A stretch of DNA of 33,958 bases from Comamonadaceae bacterium (lineage in GTDB: Bacteria; Pseudomonadota; Gammaproteobacteria; Burkholderiales; Burkholderiaceae_C). A program made the position numbers and the translations under genes. The notes below the pieces were generated by a model. It did no database searches. It had not been told where the DNA came from and saw nothing but the letters and a program-made list of their open reading frames with translations. Position 1 is the first letter of the stretch, and each line of letters starts with the position of its first letter. The DNA is taken from assembly GCA_947450765.1 (NCBI GenBank), contig CANFXC010000024.1:1-33958 (forward strand), given 5' to 3'. This document shows positions 16,669-24,567 of the stretch, piece after piece.

Positions 16669-17082
16669 ATGAAAAGTCTCTTCCACTTCGCCTTCAACGT
16701 GACCGACCTTGACGCAGCACGCCGCTTTTACGCAGGCGTGCTCGGCTGCACCGAGGGCCGCTCGACCGCCACCTGGGTCGACTTCGATTTTGCCGGCCAT
16801 CAACTCTCGCTGCATTTGGGCGAGCCGCTGAAGACCGCACGCACCGGCCACGTCGGCGATCACATGGTGCCGATGCCGCACTTCGGCTTGGTGCTGGCGT
16901 TGCCCGACTGGCAGGCCATGGCAGCCCGGCTGGAGGCGGCCAACGTCGACTTCATCATGAAGCCGCAGTGCCGTTTTGCGGGTGAATCAGGCGAGCAATG
17001 GACCATGTTTTTCTGCGACCCTTGTGGCAACCCGATGGAGATCAAGGGCTTTCGGTCACTAGAGACGATTTACGCGACTTGA
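16669..17082 (+). CDS. VOC-family (glyoxalase/bleomycin resistance-type) protein
   Basis: The product has 137 residues with two beta-alpha-beta-beta-beta modules. The first begins LFHFAFNVTDLDAARRFYAGVLGC and the second PHFGLVLALPDWQAMAARLEAA. Candidate metal ligands are His6, His71 and Glu124 (CDPCGNPMEIKGF), the usual positions in the vicinal oxygen chelate fold. Such proteins act as dioxygenases, isomerases or lyases; the substrate cannot be told. The ATG at 16669 lacks an obvious Shine-Dalgarno. Its 3' end overlaps the convergent FAH-family gene by 41 bases. It is divergent from phaM across a 136-base spacer. Confidence 0.88.
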   Translation: MKSLFHFAFNVTDLDAARRFYAGVLGCTEGRSTATWVDFDFAGHQLSLHLGEPLKTARTGHVGDHMVPMPHFGLVLALPDWQAMAARLEAANVDFIMKPQCRFAGESGEQWTMFFCDPCGNPMEIKGFRSLETIYAT

Positions 17083-18094
17083 CGACGACGGAGGTGGCGA
17101 TGGTTTGCTCTATCGCACCGAACACTTGGCGGCCGTCGTCCTTGTCTTTCATCTCAATGCGGATGGTGTCGCCAAACTTCATGTAATCCGTCTTTGGTTG
17201 GCCGTCTTGAATCGTTTCGATCGCGCGCTTTTCCGCGATGCAGCTGTAACCCTTGGGCCAATCGGTCTTGCCTTTGTGCGTCACACCCGGGTTGCTGACC
17301 GTGCCCGACCCAATGATGCTGCCGGCGCGCACGTTGCGTGTTTTGCACAGATGCGCAATGAGCTGGCCAAAGTGAAACGTCATGTCCGGGCCAGCGTCGC
17401 ACATGCCGACCTTGCGGCCGTTCCAAGTGCTTTGCAGCATCAGGTGCAAACGGCCTTTTTGCCAAGCCGCACCCAGCTCGTCCGGCGTCACGGCCACCGG
17501 ACTGAAGGCGGTGGCTGGTTTGCCCTGAATGAAACCGAAACCCTTGGCCACCTCATCCGGAATCACGTTGCGCAAAGACACATCGTTGGCCAGCATCACC
17601 AGCCGGATGCCGTCCAACGCCTGATCGGGCGTGCAGCCCATGGCGACGTCGGCTGTGACCACGGCGACCTCAGCTTCAAAGTCAATGCCCAAGTCTTCGC
17701 TGGGCAAACGCACCTCGTCGCACGGCCCCAGAAAATCATCGCTGCCGCCTTGGTACATCAGCGGGTCGGTGTCAAACATGGCGGGCACCTCGACGCCCCG
17801 GGCGCGGCGCACCAGCTCGACGTGGTTGATGAAAGCCGAGCCATCAACCCACTGGTAGGCGCGCGGCAAAGGGGCCATGCAACGGGCCGCCTCAAACGGG
17901 AAAGCGTGGCGTGCCCGGCCCTGGTTCAGGGCGTCAGACAGGTCTTGCAACTGCGGCGACAGAAAGTTCCAGTCGTCCAGCACCTGCTGCAAGGTGTTGG
18001 CAATGCCCGTTGCATAGTGCGCGCTGGCGAGGTCCCGCGAGACCACCAGCAATTGGCCGTCGCGCGAGCCATCTTTGTAAGTGGCGAGTTTCAT
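17042..18094 (-). CDS. Fumarylacetoacetate hydrolase (FAH) family protein
   Basis: The product has 350 residues. It opens MKLATYKDGSRDGQLLVVSRDL and contains the metal-binding pattern IDFEAEVAVVTADV, with FGFIQGKPATAFSPVAVTPDEL and GSIIGSGTVSNPG downstream. This is the layout of the Burkholderiales FAH group related to fumarylacetoacetase and 2-keto-4-pentenoate hydratase. These enzymes are Mg/Mn-dependent and hydrolyse or hydrate acylpyruvates in aromatic catabolism. The family motif block finishes around VFGAIEQTI. About 17 more residues then run over the 3' end of the VOC gene, an extension unlike most relatives. The gene follows a LysR regulator by 66 bases on the same strand. Confidence 0.92.
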   Translation of the reverse strand: MKLATYKDGSRDGQLLVVSRDLASAHYATGIANTLQQVLDDWNFLSPQLQDLSDALNQGRARHAFPFEAARCMAPLPRAYQWVDGSAFINHVELVRRARGVEVPAMFDTDPLMYQGGSDDFLGPCDEVRLPSEDLGIDFEAEVAVVTADVAMGCTPDQALDGIRLVMLANDVSLRNVIPDEVAKGFGFIQGKPATAFSPVAVTPDELGAAWQKGRLHLMLQSTWNGRKVGMCDAGPDMTFHFGQLIAHLCKTRNVRAGSIIGSGTVSNPGVTHKGKTDWPKGYSCIAEKRAIETIQDGQPKTDYMKFGDTIRIEMKDKDDGRQVFGAIEQTIATSVVVKSRKSSLVTESP

Positions 18095-18160
18095 CTGTTG
18101 TCTTTCAAGTCTTCTTAAATGGACATATCTTCAATGAGAACTTAAGACCATCCTCTAAAT

Positions 18161-19075
18161 TCAGACAAGCTTGCGCCAAGGCGGCATGGGCTGGAAACGC
18201 GCCTGCAAAAATGACAAGAACAGTTTGACCCTTGCAGAGACACCATGTCGCTGCGGAATCAAGGCAACGATGTCGGCATCTGGTAAGCACCAGTCGTCCA
18301 GCAGCTGCACCAACTGGCCTGATGCGAGGCTCTCAGCCACGTCCCATTCCGAGCGCACGATGATACCTTTGCCCTTCAGCGCCCACTCACGCGTCACTAC
18401 GCCGTCGTTGCCGCTCATGCTGGGTGTGATGCGAACCGCGACGTCGGTGCGGTCTTTGCGAAAACGCCAGAGCGAAACATCTTCCTCGTTTTCCCGCAGT
18501 ACGATGCACTCATGGCCTGCCAGTTCCTCCGGTTTTCCGGGCGCCTGACGGTTAGCCAGATAAGCCGGCGAGGCGCAGACAAGTCGGGCGTTCGGCGCAA
18601 CCGGATAGGCAATCATGCTGGAATCAGACAGACTTCCGATATGTACGATCATGTCGAAGCGATCAGCGTCTGCCGAAGGCGGTACATCGCTGAGCGTCAG
18701 CGACACCACGAGCTTGGGATGTTGCGTATGAAAATCCGCCAACGCCCCCGCCAAATACTTCCTACCGAAACCGAGCGGACCGCACACATTTAAAGTACCC
18801 GCCACTTCGCCTGAGCGGGCGCGCAGACTGTCGATCAGCGCATCCAGCTCCGTCAGCAAGCTGACCGCCTTGTTATAAAAAAGTTCACCCTCATCGGTCA
18901 TGCTGAAGCGACGCGTGCTGCGATGAATCAGGTGAACACCGAGACGCTGCTCAAGTTGCCGCAAGCGTTGCGAAACAGCCGATGCAGTCACATCTATGCG
19001 TCGTGCAGCCTCAGCCAGCGTTCCGCTTTCGGCGAGGGTGACGAAAAAACGCAAGTCAGTCGTGTCGTTCGACAT
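18161..19075 (-). CDS. LysR-family regulator of the D-amino acid module
   Basis: The product has 304 residues from the ATG at 19075; an alternative ATG at 19114 would add 13 residues. The DNA-binding domain is clear: DLRFFVTLAESGTLAEAARRI, then VTASAVSQRLRQLEQRLG and LIHRSTRRFSMTDEG. The effector domain has GTLNVCGPLGFGRKYLAGALADF and RFDMIVHIGSL, the same subtype as the regulator at the left edge of the window. It is divergent from the N-acyl-D-amino acid deacylase gene, with a T-N11-A dyad in the gap, so control of that operon is likely. It may also affect the FAH-family gene downstream. The coinducer is unknown. Confidence 0.93.
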   Translation of the reverse strand: MSNDTTDLRFFVTLAESGTLAEAARRIDVTASAVSQRLRQLEQRLGVHLIHRSTRRFSMTDEGELFYNKAVSLLTELDALIDSLRARSGEVAGTLNVCGPLGFGRKYLAGALADFHTQHPKLVVSLTLSDVPPSADADRFDMIVHIGSLSDSSMIAYPVAPNARLVCASPAYLANRQAPGKPEELAGHECIVLRENEEDVSLWRFRKDRTDVAVRITPSMSGNDGVVTREWALKGKGIIVRSEWDVAESLASGQLVQLLDDWCLPDADIVALIPQRHGVSARVKLFLSFLQARFQPMPPWRKLV

Positions 19076-19126
19076 TCGTAAGAGTTTCTCAGGGTAAGTG
19101 TTAATAACGCTCATTAATTTTACGCA

Positions 19127-19139
19127 TTAGTGCTACTAA
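19127..19139. promoter_or_regulatory. Candidate LysR operator (T-N11-A dyad)
   Basis: TTAG-TGCTA-CTAA is a dyad with four-base arms that fits the T-N11-A LysR consensus exactly. It lies in the short divergent gap, 52 bases upstream of the LysR start and 37 bases upstream of the deacylase start. This is the classical placement for a LysR protein controlling a divergent operon and itself. Confidence 0.5.
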
Positions 19140-19175
19140 ACTGCAGATTCTTAAACCAAGCACAAGGATGGAATC

Positions 19176-20630
19176 ATGAGCGAGCATTACGACGTACTGA
19201 TACGCAACGCCTCCATCGTGGATGGCACCGGAGCTTCCCGCTTCGCCGGAGATGTGGGCATTCGGGGCGACCGCATTGCCCGCATTGGCGACCTGCAAAA
19301 GGCCAGCGCCACCACAGAGATCGACGCCTCCGGCATGGTGCTAGCCCCCGGCTTCATTGACGCCCACACCCATGACGACCGGCTTATGCTTTCTGGCGGC
19401 GACATGGCGCCTAAGGTCAGCCAAGGCATCACCACAATCATCGGCGGCAATTGCGGCGTTTCGTTGGCGCCCATGCCTCGGCCGATACCCGACCCAGTGA
19501 CACCACCGCTCAACCTGTTGGACGGAACCGGAAAATGGTTTCGGTTCCCTGATTTCGCCAGCTACCTGAACGCCCTGCGCGCTCAGCCTGCGGCCACCAA
19601 TTGCGCCATGCTGGTGGGCCACACGACTTTGCGCGTCGCGACCATGGACGACCTGACACAGCCGGCTAGCACCGCCGAGATCACCGCCATGCGCGCGCTA
19701 GTCGAAGAAGCGATGCAGGCTGGCGCCATCGGCGTGTCGACAGGGCTGTTTTACGAACCCTCGATAGCTGCGCCTACCGAGGAAGTGATCGCCATCTGCG
19801 AACCATTGCGGACGCACGGTGGCGTGTACTGCACCCACATGCGCAATGAAGGCGACGACATCATCAAGTCGCTCACCGAAACCTTCCGCATCGGCCGCGA
19901 AGTGGATGTACCGGTCGTCATTTCGCACCACAAGGTGGTGGGCGTGAAAAACTACGGCCGTTCCACCGAGACGCTCAAGTTCATAGCCGACCACATGGCG
20001 CACCAGCCGATCTGCCTAGACTGCTATCCGTACCCGGCTTCCTCCACCATTTTGTCGGCCCACCGGGCGGTCAATGCTACCCGCGTGACCGTGACCTGGT
20101 CTGAATCCATGCCCGAATACGCCGGCAGGGATCTTGCAGACATCGTGGCCGAACTCGGCGGTACGATGGAGGAAGTAGTGGACCGACTGGTGCCAGCTGG
20201 CGCCATCTATTACATGATGGACGATGCCGATGTTCAGCGCATTCTCAAGTTCGACCAGACCATGATCGGTTCGGACGGTTTGCCGCATGATGAAGCGCCC
20301 CATCCCCGGCTCTGGGGCAGTTTCCCCCGGGTGCTTGGCCATTACGGCCGCACGCTAGGCCTGTTCACGCTGGAAACAGCGATACACAAAATGACCGGCC
20401 TGACCGCGAAAAACTTTGGCCTGGCGGACCGCGGCTTGGTGCAGGAAGGCGCTTTTGCCGACCTGACGCTACTCAACCCCGACACAGTGGATGAAGGCGC
20501 AACCTTCAAGAAACCGATTGCCCCAGCCATTGGCATTGACACCGTGCTGGTCAACGGCGTCGTCGTGTGGCGCGACGGACAGTCTAGCGGCGCACGGCCC
20601 GGCCGGGTATTACGGCGCGAGAAGGTATGA
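19176..20630 (+). CDS. N-acyl-D-amino-acid deacylase (D-aminoacylase)
   Basis: The product has 484 residues, the usual length for this amidohydrolase group, which releases D-amino acids from N-acyl-D-amino acids. A small N-terminal beta domain (DVLIRNASIVDGTG) leads into the barrel with GFIDAHTHDD. Metal and catalytic positions line up with Alcaligenes D-aminoacylase: His64, His66, Cys93 (GGNCGVS), His221 (THMRNE), His251 (ISHHK) and Asp367 (GSDGLPHD). The C-terminal beta domain ends with ADLTLLNPDTV and VNGVVVW. It has AAGGA eight bases before ATG. Its stop overlaps the start of the next gene by four bases. It probably feeds D-amino acids to the two PLP enzymes nearby. Acyl-chain and side-chain preference cannot be read from sequence. 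Confidence 0.92.
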   Translation: MSEHYDVLIRNASIVDGTGASRFAGDVGIRGDRIARIGDLQKASATTEIDASGMVLAPGFIDAHTHDDRLMLSGGDMAPKVSQGITTIIGGNCGVSLAPMPRPIPDPVTPPLNLLDGTGKWFRFPDFASYLNALRAQPAATNCAMLVGHTTLRVATMDDLTQPASTAEITAMRALVEEAMQAGAIGVSTGLFYEPSIAAPTEEVIAICEPLRTHGGVYCTHMRNEGDDIIKSLTETFRIGREVDVPVVISHHKVVGVKNYGRSTETLKFIADHMAHQPICLDCYPYPASSTILSAHRAVNATRVTVTWSESMPEYAGRDLADIVAELGGTMEEVVDRLVPAGAIYYMMDDADVQRILKFDQTMIGSDGLPHDEAPHPRLWGSFPRVLGHYGRTLGLFTLETAIHKMTGLTAKNFGLADRGLVQEGAFADLTLLNPDTVDEGATFKKPIAPAIGIDTVLVNGVVVWRDGQSSGARPGRVLRREKV

Positions 20631-21769
20631 GCAGCACTGGTTTTGACGCTCTTGAAACCCCTGCCCTGTTGCTGGACACGGTCAGCATGGACCGCAACAT
20701 CGAGCGCATGCGTGAACGCATTAGCCGACACGGGGTTCACTTCCGCCCCCATGTCAAGACCAACAAATGCATCGAAGTCACGCAGCGCCTGCTGGATGCC
20801 GGTGCCCGGGGCATCACGGTGTCTACCCTGCGTGAAGCCGAATACTTCAGCGCTCAGGGCATCAAGGACATCCTGTATGCGGTATGCCTGTCGCCGAACA
20901 AGCTAGACCACGCGCTGCGCCTGCGCCAGTCGGGGGCGAGACTCTCAGTCATCATTGACAACGTCGAGATGGCGCGGCGCATCAATCCGCAGGGTCTGAC
21001 CGGTAACGCGCGCCTAGAGGTACTGATTGAAATAGATTCTGATGGCCATCGCTCGGGCGTCCAGCCAGGTTCGGCCGAGCTGTTGGCGATCGCCGAAGCC
21101 CTGCAATCGCAGGGCATGGACGTCGGTGGGGTGATGACCCATGCGGGCGACTCCTACAACTGCCGCTCTCTGGACAGCATCCGCGCGCTGGCAGAGCAGG
21201 AGCGTGCAGCGGTCGTGCTGGCGGCAGAGCGACTGCGGACGGCCGGCTACAGCTGCCCGGTAGTCAGTGTCGGCTCGACACCGACAGCGCTGTTTGCCGC
21301 CGACTTGACCGGCGTCACCGAAGTACGCGCCGGGGTATTTGTGTTTTTCGACTTGGTGATGGCCGGCCTAGACGTTTGCCGCTTAGATGAAATTGCAGTG
21401 TCCGTGCTGGCGACTGTCATTGGCCATCAGCACGAAAAAGGCTGGACCCTGATTGACGCTGGCTGGATGGCCATGTCACGCGACCGGGGCACCTCGAAAC
21501 AAGCTATAGACCAAGGTTATGGCGTGGTTTGCAGTGCAGATGGCCAGACCCTTGAAGACATGATCATGGTGGACGCCAATCAAGAGCACGGCATCATTGC
21601 CCGGCGACCCGGCAGCACAGCAGGAGCGCCGCCCGCTTTGCCAATCGGCAGTCAGGTCCGCATCTTGCCAAACCATGCTTGCGCAACAGCCGCCCAGTTT
21701 CCTTGCTACCACCCTCTAGGTGGCGATCAACACATTGCTGCACCTTGGCAGCGTTTTTACGGCTGGTAG
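20627..21769 (+). CDS. D-serine dehydratase-like PLP enzyme (fold type III, DSD1 type)
   Basis: The product has 380 residues. An alanine-racemase-like barrel carries FRPHVKTNK with PLP-binding Lys44 near the N-terminus, DGHRSGV and VSVGSTPTALF. The C-terminal domain ends RILPNHACATAAQ, giving His350 and Cys352. This H-x-C pair is the zinc-binding motif of eukaryotic-type D-serine dehydratases, as opposed to H-x-D in D-threonine aldolase. The predicted chemistry is elimination of ammonia from a beta-hydroxy D-amino acid to a 2-oxo acid via an enamine. It is translationally coupled to the deacylase (ATGA overlap) and followed ten bases later by ridA, whose product handles exactly such enamines. 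The preferred substrate (D-serine, D-threonine or 3-hydroxyaspartate) is not determined. Confidence 0.88.
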   Translation: MSSTGFDALETPALLLDTVSMDRNIERMRERISRHGVHFRPHVKTNKCIEVTQRLLDAGARGITVSTLREAEYFSAQGIKDILYAVCLSPNKLDHALRLRQSGARLSVIIDNVEMARRINPQGLTGNARLEVLIEIDSDGHRSGVQPGSAELLAIAEALQSQGMDVGGVMTHAGDSYNCRSLDSIRALAEQERAAVVLAAERLRTAGYSCPVVSVGSTPTALFAADLTGVTEVRAGVFVFFDLVMAGLDVCRLDEIAVSVLATVIGHQHEKGWTLIDAGWMAMSRDRGTSKQAIDQGYGVVCSADGQTLEDMIMVDANQEHGIIARRPGSTAGAPPALPIGSQVRILPNHACATAAQFPCYHPLGGDQHIAAPWQRFYGW

Positions 21770-21779
21770 GGAGGCCCTG

Positions 21780-22157
21780 ATGAAGTTCATTTCCTCCAAT
21801 CAAGCACCTGCACCGGGTGGCCATTACTCACAAGCTGTCGAGGCCGGTGGGCTGGTATTTGTATCGGGCATGCTGCCTGCAGGCAACAACCAACCGCCAC
21901 TGACATTCCAAGCCCAGGTGCATTCAGTGCTTGACCATTGCAGCGCCGTGTTGGCAGAGGCCGGCTGCGGCTTGCAGGATGTTGTGCAGTCCACTGTTTA
22001 TCTTGCGGGTGTAGAACATTGGCCGGCCTTTAACCAGTTGTACGCGGAGCGCTTCGGCAGCCACCGACCGGCTCGTGCAGTGGTGCCGGTGCCGGCACTG
22101 CACCACGGTTTCCTAGTCGAGATCCAGCTGGTGGCCGAGCGTCCCAGCCAGAGCTGA
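21780..22157 (+). CDS. ridA: RidA-family enamine/imine deaminase
   Basis: The product has 125 residues from the ATG at 21780, set by GGGAGG five bases upstream; a longer frame from 21720 overlaps the preceding gene. It has the RidA pattern HYSQAVEAGGLVFVSGMLP, then VVQSTVYLAGVEHWPAFNQLYAERF and RPARAVVPVPAL. Arg99 and Glu114 match the carboxylate-binding Arg105 and the Glu120 of archetypal RidA. RidA trimers hydrolyse 2-aminoacrylate and similar enamines released by PLP dehydratases, preventing enzyme damage. Placement directly after a D-serine dehydratase-like gene supports that role here. Its stop codon lies in one arm of a hairpin shared with the convergent gene. Confidence 0.92.
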   Translation: MKFISSNQAPAPGGHYSQAVEAGGLVFVSGMLPAGNNQPPLTFQAQVHSVLDHCSAVLAEAGCGLQDVVQSTVYLAGVEHWPAFNQLYAERFGSHRPARAVVPVPALHHGFLVEIQLVAERPSQS

Positions 22158-22176
22158 ACTTACCGCCTCAGTTCAG
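22154..22176. terminator. Symmetric hairpin at the junction of two convergent genes
   Basis: Perfect seven-base arms (CTGAACT at 22154-22160 and AGTTCAG at 22170-22176) surround a nine-base loop. One arm contains the ridA stop codon and the other contains the stop codon of the convergent aldolase-like gene. No T-tract follows on either side, so it may act as a weak bidirectional terminator or an mRNA end-protecting hairpin. Confidence 0.5.
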
Positions 22177-23288
22177 AGCAGCGCGCCACGCGCAGCAATT
22201 GGCCAGAGCGCCTCGACCCGGTCACCCCGCACGCAGACCAATTCGTCATAAAGGTTGACCGTCGGGTCGCAATGCCCGGGTACCAGCATCAGCGTGTCAC
22301 CCAACGCAAGGGCTGCGGCATCGGGCGTCATGATGACGCCATGCTCGTCGGCAGCCTTGGCGTAGCACAACCCCGGCCGTTGCCACACCGTCGGCAGACC
22401 GGAGTCCACGCTGGAAGCTTTCAGGCCAGCGTCCACCACTGCGCGGTCGGCAGTTGGGCGGCTCATCACGGTGGTCCTGACAAAAAGCGCATGTTCAAAA
22501 ACAACGTCGCCGTCGCCATGCTGGTTGTTGCCGTAGTCCTGGTCCATGAAGGCGTAGGAGCCAGCCTGTAGTTCGTTATAAACACCCGAGTCCCGCTCGT
22601 GCCAGAACGTACCCGTGCCCGCGCCGGTGATGCGGACCACCGCGATGCCGCACGCTTCAATCGCGTCCCGGGTCAGCCGCACCTGCTGAACTGCGGCACC
22701 AATGGCGAGCGCACGCTCCCCTGGCGTTCGCAAGTGCTGCGCAGGGCCGTGGTAACACTGCAACCCGGCAAAGCGAAGCTGTGGCGACGCAGCCACCAAA
22801 AGGGCCAGCTGCACGGCTTCGGCACCCGGTGCAACGCCACAACGGCGCGCACCCACGTCAACCTCCACATAAACATCAAGCGTGACGCCGTGCGCCTGGG
22901 CGGCGGCTTTCAGTGCCTGCACTTGCAAGGGATGATCAACCAACACGCCGATGCGCGCCCTGCGTGCCAGTTCCATCAGGTGGCGCAGCTTGGTTGCGCC
23001 CACCACTTGATTGGTGACCAGCACATCTTCAATGCCCGCGGCCACGAACACAGCCGCCTCACTCACCTTCTGACAACAGATGCCGACAGCGCCAAGGGCT
23101 ATTTGGCGAATTGCGATCTCGGGCGTCTTGTGGCACTTGGCATGCGGACGCAAGCGCACTTGACTGCCCTTGAGGCTGTCGGCCATGCGCTGTAGATTGC
23201 GCTCAAACGCATCGAGGTCCAGCACAAGCGCGGGGGTGTCTATGTCATCCAGCCAGTCACCGGGCTGTGCGGCCTTCCACGGGCTCAT
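22173..23288 (-). CDS. D-threonine aldolase / 3-hydroxy-D-aspartate aldolase-type PLP enzyme
   Basis: The product has 371 residues. It opens DIDTPALVLDLDAFERNLQRM with RLRPHAKCHKTPEIA, giving PLP Lys51. The metal motif in the C-terminal domain is GHCDPTVNLYDELVCVRGD, His339 and Asp341. This H-x-D pair matches the manganese site of D-threonine aldolases and of bacterial hydroxyaspartate enzymes. The TGAGTGTFWHERDSGVYNELQ stretch is also typical (positions about 225-245). The expected reaction is retro-aldol cleavage of a D-3-hydroxy amino acid to glycine or another amino acid plus an aldehyde; a dehydratase activity is possible in this group. It lies 28 bases after a TctC gene on the same strand and converges on ridA. 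It is clearly a different subtype from the enzyme at 20627-21769. Confidence 0.9.
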   Translation of the reverse strand: MSPWKAAQPGDWLDDIDTPALVLDLDAFERNLQRMADSLKGSQVRLRPHAKCHKTPEIAIRQIALGAVGICCQKVSEAAVFVAAGIEDVLVTNQVVGATKLRHLMELARRARIGVLVDHPLQVQALKAAAQAHGVTLDVYVEVDVGARRCGVAPGAEAVQLALLVAASPQLRFAGLQCYHGPAQHLRTPGERALAIGAAVQQVRLTRDAIEACGIAVVRITGAGTGTFWHERDSGVYNELQAGSYAFMDQDYGNNQHGDGDVVFEHALFVRTTVMSRPTADRAVVDAGLKASSVDSGLPTVWQRPGLCYAKAADEHGVIMTPDAAALALGDTLMLVPGHCDPTVNLYDELVCVRGDRVEALWPIAARGALL

Positions 23289-23316
23289 GGGTGTTGCCTT
23301 GTCAGAAAGGCGGCCA

Positions 23317-24288
23317 TCAGTCGACCTTGGCGCCGGAAAACTTGATCACACGCGCCCACTTTTCAGTTTCGCTCCGCGCAAGCTCCCGAAACTCTTCGGG
23401 CGTGCTTGGCTCGGTTTCTGCGCCCAGCTGCCTGAAGCGTTCCTTGACGGCGGGACTGGCCAAAGCCGTGCGGATTTCGGTGTTCAGGCGAGTGACGAGC
23501 TCTTTTGGCATATTGGCAGGCCCGATCAGACCGCCCCATGCAATGACCTCGAAGCCCGGTACACCGGCTTCCGCGATCGTCGGAATGTCGGGATAGGTGC
23601 TGGAGCGCTGGGTGCCCGAAATCCCCAGTGCGCGCACCCGCCCGCCTTGAGCATGCGGCCCAGCCACCGGCGAGTTGATCATCATGAGCTGCACGGCACC
23701 ACCCATCAGGTCGGTCAGCCCAGCCGTAGCGGCCCGGTAGGGTACATGCAGTATGTAGGTCTTGGTCATCGATTTGAACAACTCGACGCCTAGATGAGAC
23801 GTCGTGCCGTTGCCGTCAGACGCAAAGGCCAGCTTGCCCGGGTTCTTGTGCGCATAGGTGATCAACTCCTGCACGGTCTTGACCGGCAGATTGTTGTTCA
23901 CGATCATCAGGTTGACCACCCGCACGGCGTTGGAGATCAGCGTCAGATCTTTGTCGATGTCATAACCAACGTTGGGCAGCAGCGAACGGTTGGTTGCAAG
24001 AGACACCACGTTGCCGTACGCCAGCGTGTAGCCGTCCGGTGCAGAACGCACCAAGTCCATGGTACCGATGGTGTAGGAGCCGCCCGGCTTGTTGTCAATG
24101 ATGAAGGGCACACCCATTTGCAGCGACAGCTGCGTGGCCAGAGCACGCATCAGCACATCGGGCGCACCACCTGGGGCCGACGGCACGATCAGCCGAATGG
24201 GCTTATTCGGATAAGCGGCAAAGCTGGCCGAGGAGAAAATAGCAATAGCAACGAAGAAAATGCTGGCGAGCAAGGATTGGCGACGCAT
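23317..24288 (-). CDS. Tripartite tricarboxylate transporter-type binding protein (TctC/Bug)
   Basis: The product has 323 residues from the ATG at 24288, which has GGAG seven bases upstream. A frame starting six bases earlier uses TTG. The signal peptide is about 23 residues (MRRQSLLAS, hydrophobic core, SSASFA-A). The mature protein starts YPNKPIRLIVPSAPGGAPDVLMR, the Bug signature. It continues with IIDNKPGGSYTIGTMDLVRSAPDGYTLAYGN, GNGTTSHLGVELF and HVPYRAATAGLTDLMGG. Bug proteins bind carboxylates, some of them amino acids such as glutamate or aspartate. No TctA/TctB membrane genes are adjacent, so this is an orphan subunit, common in Burkholderiales. It is probably cotranscribed with the D-threonine aldolase-like gene, which hints at a related ligand. 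Confidence 0.94.
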   Translation of the reverse strand: MRRQSLLASIFFVAIAIFSSASFAAYPNKPIRLIVPSAPGGAPDVLMRALATQLSLQMGVPFIIDNKPGGSYTIGTMDLVRSAPDGYTLAYGNVVSLATNRSLLPNVGYDIDKDLTLISNAVRVVNLMIVNNNLPVKTVQELITYAHKNPGKLAFASDGNGTTSHLGVELFKSMTKTYILHVPYRAATAGLTDLMGGAVQLMMINSPVAGPHAQGGRVRALGISGTQRSSTYPDIPTIAEAGVPGFEVIAWGGLIGPANMPKELVTRLNTEIRTALASPAVKERFRQLGAETEPSTPEEFRELARSETEKWARVIKFSGAKVD

Positions 24289-24453
24289 TGGCAAACTCCA
24301 TGTGGTGAAAGTAGGGATTGATGCATTAACAACAAAACGTCAGCGAGAGTTTTGACAGCCAGTTCATTCTAGGGCGGCGCTTCTGAAATGTCGCTTAATC
24401 AGACTACACCTAGAGTTAAGTAATTTTTAGTAATGCAGCCGCGACACCAATGA

Positions 24454-24490
24454 CCGGTCTGTTGACCGGCATACAGCATGCACAACCGGT
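24454..24490. promoter_or_regulatory. ACCGGT-rich palindromic cluster in a divergent promoter region
   Basis: CCGGTC-TGTT-GACCGG (24454-24469) is a perfect inverted repeat with six-base arms. A further ACCGGT lies at 24485-24490. The cluster sits in the 279-base gap between the leftward tctC gene and the rightward DUF3108 gene, about 80-115 bases upstream of the latter. No gene was seen in the gap. An operator role is possible; the regulator is unknown. Confidence 0.35.
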
Positions 24491-24567
24491 GAGACCATGA
24501 GCGGCGTTACGATCAGTCAACGACATTTCGCCAGCCCCGTTACCAGAGTTCAGCTCCATCCTTTCCC

